DNA of 64,000 nucleotides from positions 1,664,702 to 1,728,701 of the forward strand of contig NZ_JAGIOD010000002.1 in NCBI RefSeq assembly GCF_017876545.1, given 5' to 3'. The position numbers and the translations under genes were made by a program. The notes beneath the pieces were generated by a model, which worked only from the letters and a program-made list of their open reading frames with translations, did no database searches and was not told the DNA's origin. Shown piece by piece: positions 50,740-59,729 of the stretch (the stretch's first letter is position 1; the number at the start of each line of letters is the position of its first letter). The DNA comes from Brachybacterium sacelli (GTDB taxonomy: Bacteria; Actinomycetota; Actinomycetes; Actinomycetales; Dermabacteraceae).

Positions 50740-51345
50740 TTAGAGCTCCGGACCCTCATAGGTTGCTGCCCACTCCATTAGGCGGGCTTCGAGGCGTTCC
50801 CGGTTGGGAGCTCGAACCTGATCGTCAGAGGATTCGCTGCCTTGGGCGAGGTCCACGATGTCGCCGAGCGGAGTCCCAGTCAGCTCCACCAGAAGCCCGA
50901 GAACGAGATCCGAAATGCCCCACAGCACGTTGACCTCAGCGGCACCAGACGCATAGAGGCCACGTAGCCGGTCGTCCGTCATAGGTACGTTGCGAACGCT
51001 TCGTGGGCGGATCCCCGTAAGGTCCAATGCTCGGCGAAGTGGTGCGAGCGCGGCAAGGTCCCCGAGAATGAACGGGTGGTCAGGCCCCAGGTCCATTGAG
51101 AGCAGAAGCAGCCCGATCCACCCATCGCCATACGGGGTGTTCCCATAAATTGTGGCGAATAGCTGCGGGACGAAGGTGGACAGCGCGCCAGCGAACGCGG
51201 ATGGGTCGGATCGCCCGTCGAGGCGGATGATCTGGAGGTGGAGCGTGTTGGCGTTCAAGAGATCAAACTCGTCAAGGGGGTGCAATGAGACCTCGGTAAG
51301 GCGGGAACCTTCGGCGAGTTCCAGAATGTGTCCGAGCTGGCTCAT
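50740..51345 (-). CDS. Hypothetical protein downstream of zinc-knuckle gene
   Basis: A 201-residue protein from ATG 51345, which overlaps the stop of the 51342-52004 gene (ATGA), so the two are co-translated. It has hydrophobic alpha/beta stretches (LFATIYGNTPYGDGWIGLLL, LVLGLLVELTGTPL) but no clear membrane helices. No recognised domain. Converges on the GIY-YIG gene with an 84-base gap. With its partner it may be a two-gene unit of unknown role, possibly another defence or immunity pair. Confidence 0.65.
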   Translation of the reverse strand: MSQLGHILELAEGSRLTEVSLHPLDEFDLLNANTLHLQIIRLDGRSDPSAFAGALSTFVPQLFATIYGNTPYGDGWIGLLLLSMDLGPDHPFILGDLAALAPLRRALDLTGIRPRSVRNVPMTDDRLRGLYASGAAEVNVLWGISDLVLGLLVELTGTPLGDIVDLAQGSESSDDQVRAPNRERLEARLMEWAATYEGPEL

Positions 51346-52004
51346 GCGTCCCACTCCTCGTCATCTGCGTCCTCGCCGGTCCATTCCGCAAGTTCGAGTG
51401 CCGCAGCGATTAGATCAGAGCGGGCTACATCAAACGCGAGTCCATCGTGGCTGGGTACGTCGCTCGTAGGGTCGCTGATGATGCTGAACTCGAGCGTCAC
51501 GGCGCGATCGGTTGACTCGACGACGCTGATCGAGAACTGGGCTTCGTCATCCTGGAAGGTCGGAACCGTCAACTCGGGATGCGCCTCCTCGGCCGCCTTC
51601 ATCCAGAAGTTTCGGAGGACGGCGATCGAGTTAGGGGCCGGTGTCCGGCCGAGGTAACGAACCATGCGGTCAGGGCTCAGCAGCTCGATATCTACTGCAG
51701 CCGGTCCGTGCTCGTCTAGCTCAGGAATAGGGAGTAGGGCAAACGCCGCGCCAGCCTCGGAGAGCAACCTTACGGGTGACGGGTTCTCTCGTTCGCACCA
51801 CCACTGGAGTCCGCAGATCTCGCATTCTCGGTCGCAGGATCGGAGAATCCCTTGCCAGTCCACCCACTCGGGGTCTTCGATCTCAGACCGATCCTCGAAA
51901 GGTCCGGCGACGAGGTGTCGGACGTTCTGCGAACCACAGCCGGGGCAGATGCCACGAGGAGCGATGTATGGCTCCGGCGGCAGATCGGTTGCGAGGATGA
52001 TCAT
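51342..52004 (-). CDS. Hypothetical protein with zinc-ribbon-like Cys
   Basis: About 220 residues from ATG 52004. The ATG at 52052 would add a hydrophobic-looking stretch and is less likely. CPGCGSQN near residue 21 and CDRECEICGLQWWC near residue 57 form a plausible zinc ribbon. The C-terminal half is beta-rich and acidic (AQFSISVVESTDRAVTLEFS), ending DDEEWDA. No known family. Upstream partner of the 50740 gene. Confidence 0.62.
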   Translation of the reverse strand: MIILATDLPPEPYIAPRGICPGCGSQNVRHLVAGPFEDRSEIEDPEWVDWQGILRSCDRECEICGLQWWCERENPSPVRLLSEAGAAFALLPIPELDEHGPAAVDIELLSPDRMVRYLGRTPAPNSIAVLRNFWMKAAEEAHPELTVPTFQDDEAQFSISVVESTDRAVTLEFSIISDPTSDVPSHDGLAFDVARSDLIAAALELAEWTGEDADDEEWDA

Positions 52005-52144
52005 GGACAGGACGATAGGCCACGGAGCCGACAACTGCTCCAGGATCGCCACGGTCTGAAGTTGGGTAAGTCGTAGAAGTCCTTGTAGCCGATCGGGCTC
52101 GCACGGATACTGAGGGTCTTAGCTGACCATCCGAGGAGTCCGCG

Positions 52145-52189
52145 ATGTGTGGCCGATTCACGCTTCAGTTCGAACTGGGCATTATTTAG
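52145..52189 (+). pseudogene. Remnant 5' end of SRAP/YedK-type gene
   Basis: ATG 52145 reads MCGRFTLQFELGII then stops. MCGRFT is the invariant start of SRAP (HMCES/YedK) proteins, whose Cys2 is the catalytic residue after Met removal. Only 14 codons remain, so this is the truncated edge of a chromosomal-type gene and may mark an insertion or deletion boundary. Confidence 0.6.
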
Positions 52190-52417
52190 CGGACGCAACA
52201 GGGCAGGCTGAACCTTGTTTCTGCCTATGAGGGTTCGGCTGGGTTCCTTTCAATGGTCTGTCGGGGCTCTCGATCAGTCACGTCATCGCCGGGCAGATCC
52301 AGATGCTGCATCGCCGCTGGCAGAGCCCCAGCCCCGCGCACGTCGACGAAGGCAGAATCTGCCCCCGTCTGGCCAGGCTTGATGCATCATTGTTGCAACG
52401 GATGCAATACTGGCGTC
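52190..52417. other. Junction region before the recombinase module
   Basis: No supported gene. It starts directly after the YedK remnant and ends at the start of the integrase gene. TTGCAA and CAATAC just before 52418 may be its promoter. It is a plausible place for an attachment site, but no repeat identifying one was found in this window. Confidence 0.35.
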
Positions 52418-53537
52418 GTGGATCAGAACCGCCCTGGTGTATCTCCGCTTCGCGAGCTCCGCAACGTGCGTGCGCTGGACGAGCATCGCTTCGTGTTCGA
52501 CGCGATGCTCTCCGGTTGGGCGGATCAGCAGAGCAGCCGAGGGCTCTCCGAGCGGACCATCGGGAGTAGGGAGCGAGTCGTCCGGTCTTTCGAGGAGTTC
52601 GCTGGCCGATACCCGTGGGAGTGGTCTCCTGGAGATCTTGAGGACTACACCACGCGCGTGATGTCGCGGACGCATCCGGCGGCTCGGTCCACGATCCGGG
52701 GCTACCACTCCATCATCCGTCTGTTCTGCGACTACCTCACCGACCCTCGCTACCAGTGGTCGGTGGATTGCGAGGAGCGGTTCGGAACGACGCCGCAGCA
52801 GGTCTGCCATGAGTGGAACACGCTCGCACATTTGCTCGGCTATGAAGGACGCGCACAGCGGCGCGCTCTGACCTACGACGAGCTCGAGACGTTCTTCTCC
52901 GCGGCCGACCAGCGAGTCGAAGTCATCCTCCGACGCGGTCGAAAGGGGGCCCTGGCGGCGCTGCGCGATTCCCAGATCTTCAAGACCATCTACGCATACG
53001 GGCTGCGTCGCGCCGAGGCGGTAAGGCTAGATGTAGCGGACCTGAGGCCCAACGGTGCGGCCCCGCGGTTCGGACGCTTCGGAGCCGTGGAGGTGCGCTG
53101 GGGGAAGGGAGCTCACGGATCGGGCCCAAGGCGCCGCTCGGTGCACACTTCCCGAACTCGACTGGATCACGGAAGGTCTGGCCCAATGGATCGACCAGGC
53201 TCGTCCCCGCTTCACTACCGAATCAACGGGCCCCCTGTGGCTGACCGAACGAGGGACTCGGGTCTCGTTGCGCTACATCGACCTTCGCTTCGCCCAGATC
53301 CGTGACGAAGCCGGGCTACCCGGGGAGCTCAGCGTGCACGCTCTACGCCACACCTACGTCACGAACCTCATCGAGTGGGGGTACGCCGAAAAGTTCGTGC
53401 AGGACCAGGTCGGACACGCCTACGCGTCCACCACCGCGATATACACCTCTGTCGGCGACGACTTCAAAAACCGCATGATCAGCCAAGCACTATCACGCAT
53501 CTACGGAGGAAACCATGCCGACGACTCCCACACCTGA
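52418..53537 (+). pseudogene. Tyrosine recombinase, frameshifted
   Basis: GTG 52418 begins MDQNRPGVSPLRELRN, followed by an N-terminal SAM-like domain (SSRGLSERTIGSRERVVRSF). The catalytic domain shows the first Arg (YAYGLRRAEAVRLDVADL). At about 53145 (RRRSVHT) the frame is lost, and it resumes one frame over as PELDWITEGLAQWIDQ, with HALRHTYVTNLI, then VGHAYASTTAIYTSV carrying His and Tyr. All catalytic residues exist, but a one-base deletion separates them. It heads a three-gene recombinase module with tight overlaps. Confidence 0.8.
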
Positions 53538-53865
53538 CGCCCCGATCACCTGGAAGCTGCGCCAGATCATGGCTACCTCGGGGATGTTCAACACCACCGA
53601 TCTGATCGACCCCCTACGAGACCAAGGCGTACAGCTCTCCCGCGAACAGATCTACCGCCTCGTGACCAAGACTCCCGAGCGATTGAACGTCGAAGTGCTC
53701 GCCGCACTCTGCCGAATCCTTGACTGCACTCCAAACGACCTCATCGAGATCCCCCAGGTCCAGGTCCAGCGACCACGCCGAGCAGCAGGAGCAGCGCAGC
53801 ACACCGGGCCGACGATAGGCGATCTGCGCCCCGTCCGGCCTCGGCTGCACCGCCCAAACGAGTGA
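53515..53865 (+). CDS. XRE/Cro-type regulator of recombinase module
   Basis: A 116-residue protein with a helix-turn-helix of the Cro/C1 HTH-26 kind: WKLRQIMATSGMFNTTDLID, then VQLSREQIYRLVTKTPERLN and LCRILDCTPNDLI. The C-terminus is basic and unstructured. ATG 53515 lies inside the end of the recombinase frame and the stop overlaps the next GTG (53862), so the three genes are coupled. It may control or assist recombination. Confidence 0.8.
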   Translation: MPTTPTPDAPITWKLRQIMATSGMFNTTDLIDPLRDQGVQLSREQIYRLVTKTPERLNVEVLAALCRILDCTPNDLIEIPQVQVQRPRRAAGAAQHTGPTIGDLRPVRPRLHRPNE

Positions 53866-55322
53866 GTCGGCAGAAGGTCACGGTTCAGATCGGCTGTGAC
53901 CGCTGTGCTCGAGAAGTCGCGGCCCGGTACGTGATCCTCGAGCAGCGCATCTGCAACGCCTGCTATTCCAGGCTTCGTCGGCACCCCGGTCGCTGCCCGA
54001 GTTGCGGCTACATCAAGGTTCTTGCCTTCTACGATCCATCTCGGCAGATCGTCTGTGCGGCCTGCGCTGGCGTACCGCCACGATTCGCATGTACTACCTG
54101 TGGGGGCGAGGAGCAGCTCACCGGTTCGCAGTGCGGCACCTGCCGGCTGACTGCTCGCCTCCGTGACGTGCTTGCGGACGGTCACGGTGGCGTTCACCGG
54201 GGCCTGACGTCGCTGTACGACCATCTCCTGACGGCTCGTGATCCACGCTCGGTCGTACGGTGGCTACGGCGGAACCCCATCGGAGAGACGCTGCGCGCAA
54301 TGGCTACAGACCAAGCCCCGATCAGCCACACCACGCTCGACGCGTTACCCCCCTCGCCTCGAGTGCGCTACCTACGACGCATGCTCATCAGCGCCGGCAC
54401 GCTACCCGCGATCGATGTTCGACTGAACGACCTCGAAAACTTCGCCGCCACGTTCATCGCTGACCTTCCTGCCGAACACGCGGCCATCGTCGGCCAGTAC
54501 TTCAACTGGGAAGTGTTCCGTAAGCTCCGCCAGCGATCCTCGAAGCGGACTCTCTCGACCGGCGCTTACGACACACGCGCCACCGATCTGCGCAAGATCG
54601 CGAACTTCCTGTACTGGATAACCAACCACGGTCTTGACCTGCCCTCATTGAGTCAGGCCACGGTGGATCGGTACTTCGCCGGCCATAGCTCGCAAGCTGC
54701 CGTCGGAACGTTCCTGAACTGGGCAGTGCGCCGGGGATTAACCGGCCCAGTCACCGTGCCTCGTCGCACACCTACCATTCCCTCGACTACGGTTCCGGAC
54801 GACACCCTCTGGAGCAAGGTTGACCTCCTCATCGAGGACGACAGCATCCCTCTAAGCAGCCGCATCATCGGCCTGCTCGCCCTCGTGTTCGCCCAACGGC
54901 TCTCCGACTGCGTCCGCTTGCACCTCTCCGACATCACGGCGCACGATGGAACCATTCGCATCGCCTTTGGTACGACTCCGCTCACGCTGCCCGAAGCCAT
55001 CGCGGACCTGCTTAGCCGACATCTCGAGGAGCTGAGCGGTCACCGACCGTTCGTGGGGGATGCACCAGAATGGCTGTTCCCCGGAGCCACGCCCCAGCAC
55101 CACACCAGCGAAGCCAACGTCGCCCTACATCTCGCCCGCCACCGGATCCAGATCCGGAAGGCCCAGCAGGCACGGATCGACCAACTCGTCCAACAGGTAC
55201 CGGCCAGCATCGTCGCGGACACCCTCGGCATCAGCATCAACACTGCCATCAGGCACGCGGCTCGCACGAACGCGACCTGGGGTGCCTATCCGGAACTCCG
55301 AGCAACACCACCGCAGGATTAG
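53862..55322 (+). CDS. Zinc-finger recombinase-like protein
   Basis: A 486-residue protein. The N-terminal 95 residues have multiple CxxC pairs (CDRCARE, CNACYSR, CPSCGY, CAACAG, CTTCGG, CGTCRLT). A helical core-binding domain (SKRTLSTGAYDTRATDLRKI) is followed by a tyrosine-recombinase-like domain (GLLALVFAQRLSDCVRL, with R in place), but the C-terminal HxxR and Tyr motifs are not evident, so it may be inactive or accessory. It ends with a resolvase-like helix (PASIVADTLGISINTAI). Third gene of the module, a layout common on actinobacterial mobile DNA. GTG 53862. Confidence 0.72.
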   Translation: MSRQKVTVQIGCDRCAREVAARYVILEQRICNACYSRLRRHPGRCPSCGYIKVLAFYDPSRQIVCAACAGVPPRFACTTCGGEEQLTGSQCGTCRLTARLRDVLADGHGGVHRGLTSLYDHLLTARDPRSVVRWLRRNPIGETLRAMATDQAPISHTTLDALPPSPRVRYLRRMLISAGTLPAIDVRLNDLENFAATFIADLPAEHAAIVGQYFNWEVFRKLRQRSSKRTLSTGAYDTRATDLRKIANFLYWITNHGLDLPSLSQATVDRYFAGHSSQAAVGTFLNWAVRRGLTGPVTVPRRTPTIPSTTVPDDTLWSKVDLLIEDDSIPLSSRIIGLLALVFAQRLSDCVRLHLSDITAHDGTIRIAFGTTPLTLPEAIADLLSRHLEELSGHRPFVGDAPEWLFPGATPQHHTSEANVALHLARHRIQIRKAQQARIDQLVQQVPASIVADTLGISINTAIRHAARTNATWGAYPELRATPPQD

Positions 55323-55429
55323 TGCAGGGCCGAACGATGCCGTGCCCCGGGAATCTGGGGGGACTGATGCGCAGGTAGGTGTCACGTGATCTGTGGCGCT
55401 GAGGAGCGTTGCAGGGAAGGATGTGCACC

Positions 55430-55738
55430 ATGCCTGCTCCCTACCCCCAGGAGTTCCGGGACGACGTCGTCCGCGTCGCGAGGAACCGTGAACCTGGTCA
55501 GAAGCTCGCCGTGATCGCGAAGGACTTCGGGATCTCCGAGTCGTGCCTGACGAACTGGATGCGTCAGGCTGACGTCGAAGACGGTGCCCGGCCCGGGAAA
55601 ACTCGGGAGGAATCGACCGAGCTGCGCGATCTGCGTCGCCGGAACCGGCTGCTCGAGCAGGAGAACGAGGTCCTGCGCCGCGCGGCCGCCTACCTGTCCC
55701 AAGCGAACCTGCCGGGAAAAGGTTCTACCCGCTCGTGA
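55430..55738 (+). CDS. IS3-family transposase OrfA
   Basis: A 102-residue protein with a helix-turn-helix (AVIAKDFGISESCLTNWMRQ) and a C-terminal leucine zipper (RRRNRLLEQENEVLRRAAAY), the standard OrfA layout. ATG 55430 follows gggaaggatgtgcacc. The stop overlaps the orfB start by 4 bases. A programmed shift between them near gggaaaagg would give the OrfAB transposase. Confidence 0.9.
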   Translation: MPAPYPQEFRDDVVRVARNREPGQKLAVIAKDFGISESCLTNWMRQADVEDGARPGKTREESTELRDLRRRNRLLEQENEVLRRAAAYLSQANLPGKGSTRS

Positions 55739-56595
55739 GCGAGCTCGCCGCAGACGGCATTCCCGTCGCGGTGTCCCTGCGGGTCCTGAAGCTCTCCCGC
55801 CAGCCCTACTACCGCTGGTTGCACCAGCAGGTCACTGCAGCTGAGCTGACCGAGGCCTATCGAGCCAATGCCCTGCTGGATGCCCATCGCGACGATCCGG
55901 AGTTCGGCTACCGCTTCTTGGCCGGCGAAGCCGCAGCAGCAGGCGTAGAGATGTGTGAGCGCACGGCGTGGAGGATCTGCCGGGACAACCAATGGTGGTC
56001 CGTATTCGGGAAGAAGCGCGGCAAGAATGGAAAGCGGCCCGGTCCACCGGTCCACGATGACCTCGTGAAGCGCGAATTCACCGCCGACGACGCCAACGAA
56101 CTCTGGCTCACCGACATCACCGAGCACTGGACCGACGAGGGGAAGCTCTATCTCTGCGCTATCAAGGACGTCTTCTCCGGCCGGATCGTGGGCTACTCCA
56201 TGGACTCCCGAATGAAGGCTCGCCTCGCAGTGAACGCCCTGGGCAACGCGGTATCGCGGCGCCGAGATGCGGCTGGCTGCATCGTGCATTCCGACAGAGG
56301 TTCGCAGTTCAGAGCAAAGAAATTCGTCCATGCTCTGAACCGCCACCACCTCATCGGCTCGATGGGCCAGGTCGGTGCCGCCGGTGACAACGCCGCCATG
56401 GAGTCCTTCTTCGCCCTGCTCCAGAAGAACGTCCTGGACCGCAAGCGCTGGCAGACCAGAGAAGAGCTGCGGACCGCGATCATCACCTGGATCGAACGCA
56501 CCTACCACCGCCGACGCCGGCAGGCCCGACTGGGTCGATTGACCCCCATCGAGTACGAGACCATCATGAACCCGACCGTCAGTCTGGCGGCCTAA
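55735..56595 (+). CDS. IS3-family transposase OrfB
   Basis: A 286-residue DDE integrase-type protein: N-terminal HTH_21-like segment (YRWLHQQVTAAELTEAYR), then the DDE core LWLTDITEHWTDEG, IVHSDRGSQFRAKKF and the Glu of AAMESFFALLQKN. GTG 55735 overlaps orfA. Intact and probably functional. Confidence 0.9.
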   Translation: MSELAADGIPVAVSLRVLKLSRQPYYRWLHQQVTAAELTEAYRANALLDAHRDDPEFGYRFLAGEAAAAGVEMCERTAWRICRDNQWWSVFGKKRGKNGKRPGPPVHDDLVKREFTADDANELWLTDITEHWTDEGKLYLCAIKDVFSGRIVGYSMDSRMKARLAVNALGNAVSRRRDAAGCIVHSDRGSQFRAKKFVHALNRHHLIGSMGQVGAAGDNAAMESFFALLQKNVLDRKRWQTREELRTAIITWIERTYHRRRRQARLGRLTPIEYETIMNPTVSLAA

Positions 56596-56628
56596 CCCCA
56601 GCTGACACCTGATCGCGCATCAGTCCCC

Positions 56629-56880
56629 TGTGCGTCGTGCGCCTTGATGAGGGCGGGGGACATAGCGAGTGGGTTGTAGTGGTCGGCGAGGGAGCGGTCC
56701 GGGTACTGGGCCCTTGCCTCGAGAATGCCTTTGCCTGCTTCGATGATCTGCTGCCGTACACGATCAGTGGGGTTCGGGAGTGGCAGGTTGCTCCAGACGA
56801 CTGTGGCAGAGAATCGCAAGTCCGACTTGATGCGGCCTCCTGTGGCGCGTTGCGAGGCGGCGCACTCCGGAACGGGCAGC
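56629..56880 (-). pseudogene. C-terminal remnant of an MmeI-like methyltransferase
   Basis: Leftward frame with GGRIKSDLRFS, then TVVWSNLPLPNPTDRVRQQI, GILEARAQYPDRSLADHYNP and ALIKAHDA. This is the conserved C-terminal block of MmeI/Type IIG methyltransferases. It has no start and is cut by the IS3 right end, where the frame continues into IS sequence (TDARSGVSWG). It is a different gene from the intact enzyme at 44799, so a second restriction-type system once existed here. 56880-57007 has only the next gene's promoter. Confidence 0.7.
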
Positions 56881-56960
56881 GCCGTCCCTTCGTTTCGCTT
56901 CTCGTCGATACCAGGCATCGACAGACCCTGGTTAGGTCTGCGGGCCCGCGCGATCCTGAA

Positions 56961-56985
56961 CTACGTAAGCAATACACACACGTAG
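56961..56985. promoter_or_regulatory. Inverted repeat before SDR gene
   Basis: CTACGT (56961-56966) and ACGTAG (56980-56985) form a perfect inverted repeat with a 13-base spacer, 22 bases before ATG 57008, upstream of the gaggag ribosome site. A TetR-like or other dimeric regulator might bind it. None is encoded adjacent. Confidence 0.4.
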
Positions 56986-57007
56986 ACAGTTCGCAGAGGA
57001 GAAGAAG

Positions 57008-57763
57008 ATGTCGGATCTGGCTGGAAAGGTCGCGGTGGTTACAGGATCGGCCCGCGGCGTCGGCAAGGCGATCGCCCAGAGGTACGCACGCCTGGGCGCG
57101 AGCGTCGTCGTCAACTACTCGAGCGACGAGCAGAACGCGCGCCGCACCGTCGAGGAGATCGAAGCGGCCGGGGGCGACGCGATCGCCGTGCAGGCGGACA
57201 TCGCGACGCCGGCGGAGATCGACAGGCTGTTCGCAACCGCGGTCGAGACGTATGGAAGCCTCGACATCGTCGTGGCCAATGCCGGTGTCGAGATCGTCGA
57301 TGAACCGGTTCTCGACGCGACGGAGGAGCAGTTCGACCGGCTGTTCGCGATCAACTCCAAGGGCGCGTTCTTCACGCTGCAGAAGGCGGCGAAACTGCTG
57401 ACAGACGGCGGCCGGCTCATCAACATCGGCTCGAGTTCGACGGTGAGCCCCGTACCCGGCACCGGTCTGTACTCGTCGAGCAAGACCGCCTCGCGCCAGC
57501 TCGTACGGGTGCTCGCCCTCGAACTGGGCCCGCGGAACATCACGGTCAACACGATCCTCCCGACGGTGATCGCCGGGGCGGGTGTGTTCACACAGGTCAC
57601 CGAGGACGACGAGTTCCATCAGGTCAACGCCGGGATGCGGCCGCTCGGCGGGCGACCCGGCACTCCGGAGGATGTCGCCGACGCCGCCGAGTACTTGGCC
57701 GGCGACCTCGCCGCCTGGGTCAGCGGACAGGCGCTGCTCGTCAGCGGCGGCGCCGTCCAATAG
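57008..57763 (+). CDS. Short-chain dehydrogenase/reductase (classical SDR)
   Basis: A 251-residue SDR oxidoreductase: NAD(P)-binding [19 protein letters not shown], catalytic Ser in NIGSSSTVS and YSSSK, and C-terminal [11 protein letters not shown]. FabG/glucose-dehydrogenase-like. Substrate unknown. ATG 57008 follows gaggagaagaag. Codirectional with a second SDR 44 bases downstream. This region resembles chromosomal metabolic DNA rather than conjugation genes. Confidence 0.88.
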   Translation: MSDLAGKVAVVTGSARGVGKAIAQRYARLGASVVVNYSSDEQNARRTVEEIEAAGGDAIAVQADIATPAEIDRLFATAVETYGSLDIVVANAGVEIVDEPVLDATEEQFDRLFAINSKGAFFTLQKAAKLLTDGGRLINIGSSSTVSPVPGTGLYSSSKTASRQLVRVLALELGPRNITVNTILPTVIAGAGVFTQVTEDDEFHQVNAGMRPLGGRPGTPEDVADAAEYLAGDLAAWVSGQALLVSGGAVQ

Positions 57764-57807
57764 CATCCGCGAGAACCTTGGTCGAGTCGAGAGTCAGGAG
57801 CGAGAAG

Positions 57808-58752
57808 ATGGCACGCAAGAAGGTCGATATCAGCATCCCGGATCTGTCGGGTACGCGCGCCGTGGTCACCGGCGCGAGCGACGGGATGGGCCTGGGCATC
57901 GCCACCCGCCTGGCCCGTGCCGGCGCCCAGGTGATCATGCCGGTCCGCAATCTCCGCAAGGGAGACACCGCGATGGCGAAGATCGTGCAGGCCGTTCCAG
58001 GGGCCGACGTGTCGCTGCGCGACCTCGATCTCTCGTCACTGGCCTCCGTCGCCGCCCTCGGCGAGACCCTGCGTGATGAGGGTGCGCCGATTCACATCCT
58101 CATCAACAACGCCGGTGTGATGACCCCGCCCGAACGGCAGGAGACCGCCGACGGACTCGAGCTGCAGTTCGGCTCGAACCACCTCGGGCACTTCGCGCTC
58201 GTGGCGCACCTGCTGCCGCTCCTCAAGGAGGGGCGTGCACGGGTGACCTCGCAGATCAGTGTCGCGGCGAATCAGAACTCCATCAACTGGGACGATCTGA
58301 ACTGGGAGCGGTCGTACAACGGTGCTCGTGCGTACAGCCAGTCGAAGATCGCGTTCGGACTGTTCGGGCTCGAGCTGGATCGACGCAGCAGGGCCAACGG
58401 CTGGGGCATCAGCAGCAACCTGTCGCATCCTGGAGTGGCTCCGACCAATCTGCTGGCAGCTCGCCCGGAACTCGGCCGTTCTCGCGAGACGCCACGCCGC
58501 AGGCTCATCCGCAAGCTATCCGAGCGCGGCATCCTGTTCGGCACTGTCGAGACGGCGGGCATGCCCGCCCTCACGGCGGCGACCGATCCGGCGGCGAAGC
58601 CGGGCGCGCTGTACGGGCCGAGCGGCCCGGGCCATCTCGGAGGGGCACCGGCCGAGCAGAGACTGTACTCGCGTCTGCGCGGAGCCGAAGATGCCAAGCG
58701 CATCTGGGATGTCTCGGAGCGTCTGGCCGGGGTTGAGTTCCCGGCGTCCTGA
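57808..58752 (+). CDS. SDR oxidoreductase, retinol-dehydrogenase-like
   Basis: About 314 residues: [20 protein letters not shown] cofactor motif, NNAGVM, then HLGHFAL, catalytic YSQSK ([10 protein letters not shown]), a long C-terminal part with PGVAPTNLL. The type of SDR that prokaryotes annotate as protochlorophyllide or retinol dehydrogenase-like. ATG 57808 with caggagcgagaag was chosen over ATG 57778, which lacks a site. Ends 42 bases before a bidirectional terminator hairpin. Confidence 0.86.
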   Translation: MARKKVDISIPDLSGTRAVVTGASDGMGLGIATRLARAGAQVIMPVRNLRKGDTAMAKIVQAVPGADVSLRDLDLSSLASVAALGETLRDEGAPIHILINNAGVMTPPERQETADGLELQFGSNHLGHFALVAHLLPLLKEGRARVTSQISVAANQNSINWDDLNWERSYNGARAYSQSKIAFGLFGLELDRRSRANGWGISSNLSHPGVAPTNLLAARPELGRSRETPRRRLIRKLSERGILFGTVETAGMPALTAATDPAAKPGALYGPSGPGHLGGAPAEQRLYSRLRGAEDAKRIWDVSERLAGVEFPAS

Positions 58753-58793
58753 CGCGGGACGGGGCTCGGGTTGGCGCGGACGCCCCCCGGAAA

Positions 58794-58842
58794 GCAGGAT
58801 GATGCGCCGCCCGGCACCCGGCCTGGCGGCGCATCATCCTGC
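58794..58842. terminator. Perfect 18-bp hairpin between convergent SDR genes
   Basis: 58794-58811 is exactly complementary to 58825-58842, with a 13-base loop. It sits between the stops of two convergent genes and should terminate transcription from both sides. It lacks a long T-tract, as is usual for actinobacterial hairpin terminators. Confidence 0.85.
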
Positions 58843-58861
58843 CCGCTTGACGAACTACATA

Positions 58862-59629
58862 TCACTCCGCCGCGTGCGGGTCGCTCGCGTTCAGGGTCTT
58901 GACGACCTCGGCGTAGTCGCCGCGCGCCTCGCCGTATCGCAGGAACTTCACACGCTCGACCTGCACCTCGGTCACGTCGGGCTCGTCGCGCAGGATCGAG
59001 ATGACCTCGTCGGCGAACGCGTCGAGCGGCATCGCGAACGAGCTCTCGCTCTGACCTGGCATCAGGTCGGTCGCCACCGACGGCGGCTCCAGCTCCACGA
59101 TCCGCACCGAGGTGTGGGCGAGTTGCAGTCTGAGCGACTCGCTGAGCATGTGGATCGCGGCCTTCGTGGCGTTGTACGTCGGGGTCACCCGCAGGGGTGC
59201 GAACGCAAGCCCTGACGAGACCGTCATGATCGTCGCATCCTCGCGAGTCTGCAGGTGCTCGATGAACGCTCCGATGAGTCTGATCGGGCCGAGCAGGTTC
59301 GTCGTGACGGTCTCTTCCGCCGTCGAGACGAAACCGGACGGACGGGTCCAGTCCTCGATGCGCATGATGCCCGCCATCGCCACAAGAACGTTCAGGTCGG
59401 GGTGACGCTCGATGACCTCTGATGCTGCGGACGCGATGGATGCGGCATCCGTCGTGTCGATCACGACCGTGTCGATCCCCGGATGCCGGGCGGCGATCTC
59501 GGCCAGCAGCTCGCGGCGACGTCCGCCGACGATGACCGTGTTACCCGCATCGTGCAGTCGTTCGGCGAGAGCGAGGCCGATGCCGCTCGTCGCGCCCGGG
59601 ATGAAGATGGTGTTTCCGTTGATTCGCAT
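58862..59629 (-). CDS. SDR oxidoreductase (DltE-like)
   Basis: A 255-residue SDR: IFIPGATSGIGLALAERLHD, VLVAMAGIM, TVSSGLAF with the catalytic Ser, YNATKAA and a C-terminal SMPLDAF-type region as in DltE-like enzymes. Substrate unknown. ATG 59629. Divergent from the XRE regulator at 59730, across a palindromic region at 59662-59697, so it is the likely target of that regulator. Confidence 0.87.
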   Translation of the reverse strand: MRINGNTIFIPGATSGIGLALAERLHDAGNTVIVGGRRRELLAEIAARHPGIDTVVIDTTDAASIASAASEVIERHPDLNVLVAMAGIMRIEDWTRPSGFVSTAEETVTTNLLGPIRLIGAFIEHLQTREDATIMTVSSGLAFAPLRVTPTYNATKAAIHMLSESLRLQLAHTSVRIVELEPPSVATDLMPGQSESSFAMPLDAFADEVISILRDEPDVTEVQVERVKFLRYGEARGDYAEVVKTLNASDPHAAE

Positions 59630-59661
59630 GTTCAGAGTCTCCGCCGCGCAGGAGAGCCCTA

Positions 59662-59697
59662 CCAGGGACCGCTTATCGAGGGATCGTCGATCCCTGG
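59662..59697. promoter_or_regulatory. Nested palindrome between divergent SDR and regulator
   Basis: CCAGGGA (59662-59668) and TCCCTGG (59691-59697) form an inverted repeat, and GGGATCGTCGATCCC (59680-59694) is a second, nearly perfect one sharing its right arm. A good candidate operator for the XRE regulator at 59730. Confidence 0.55.
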
Positions 59698-59729
59698 ATG
59701 CCGTCTCGCAGTGCGTGCATCATGGAGGC

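Larger units (their letters stand above)
55359..56628 (+). mobile_element. IS3-family insertion sequence
   Basis: A 1270-bp element. The left end GGGGACTGATGCGC and the reverse complement of the right end are identical for 14 bases, then both continue with AGGTGTCA after a 4-base difference, giving terminal inverted repeats of about 25 of 30. It carries overlapping orfA and orfB. The right end cuts into a methyltransferase remnant. The exact target duplication cannot be fixed from the flanks. Confidence 0.88.

Noticed and set aside
50740..50800. TGCCCACT within the 50740 gene as a further promoter box
   Set aside because: The first base differs, it lies inside a coding region and faces no gene start.
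56579..57766. 395-residue leftward open frame
   Set aside because: It runs antisense across the clear SDR gene at 57008 and the IS3 end. Composition is typical of a GC-rich shadow frame.
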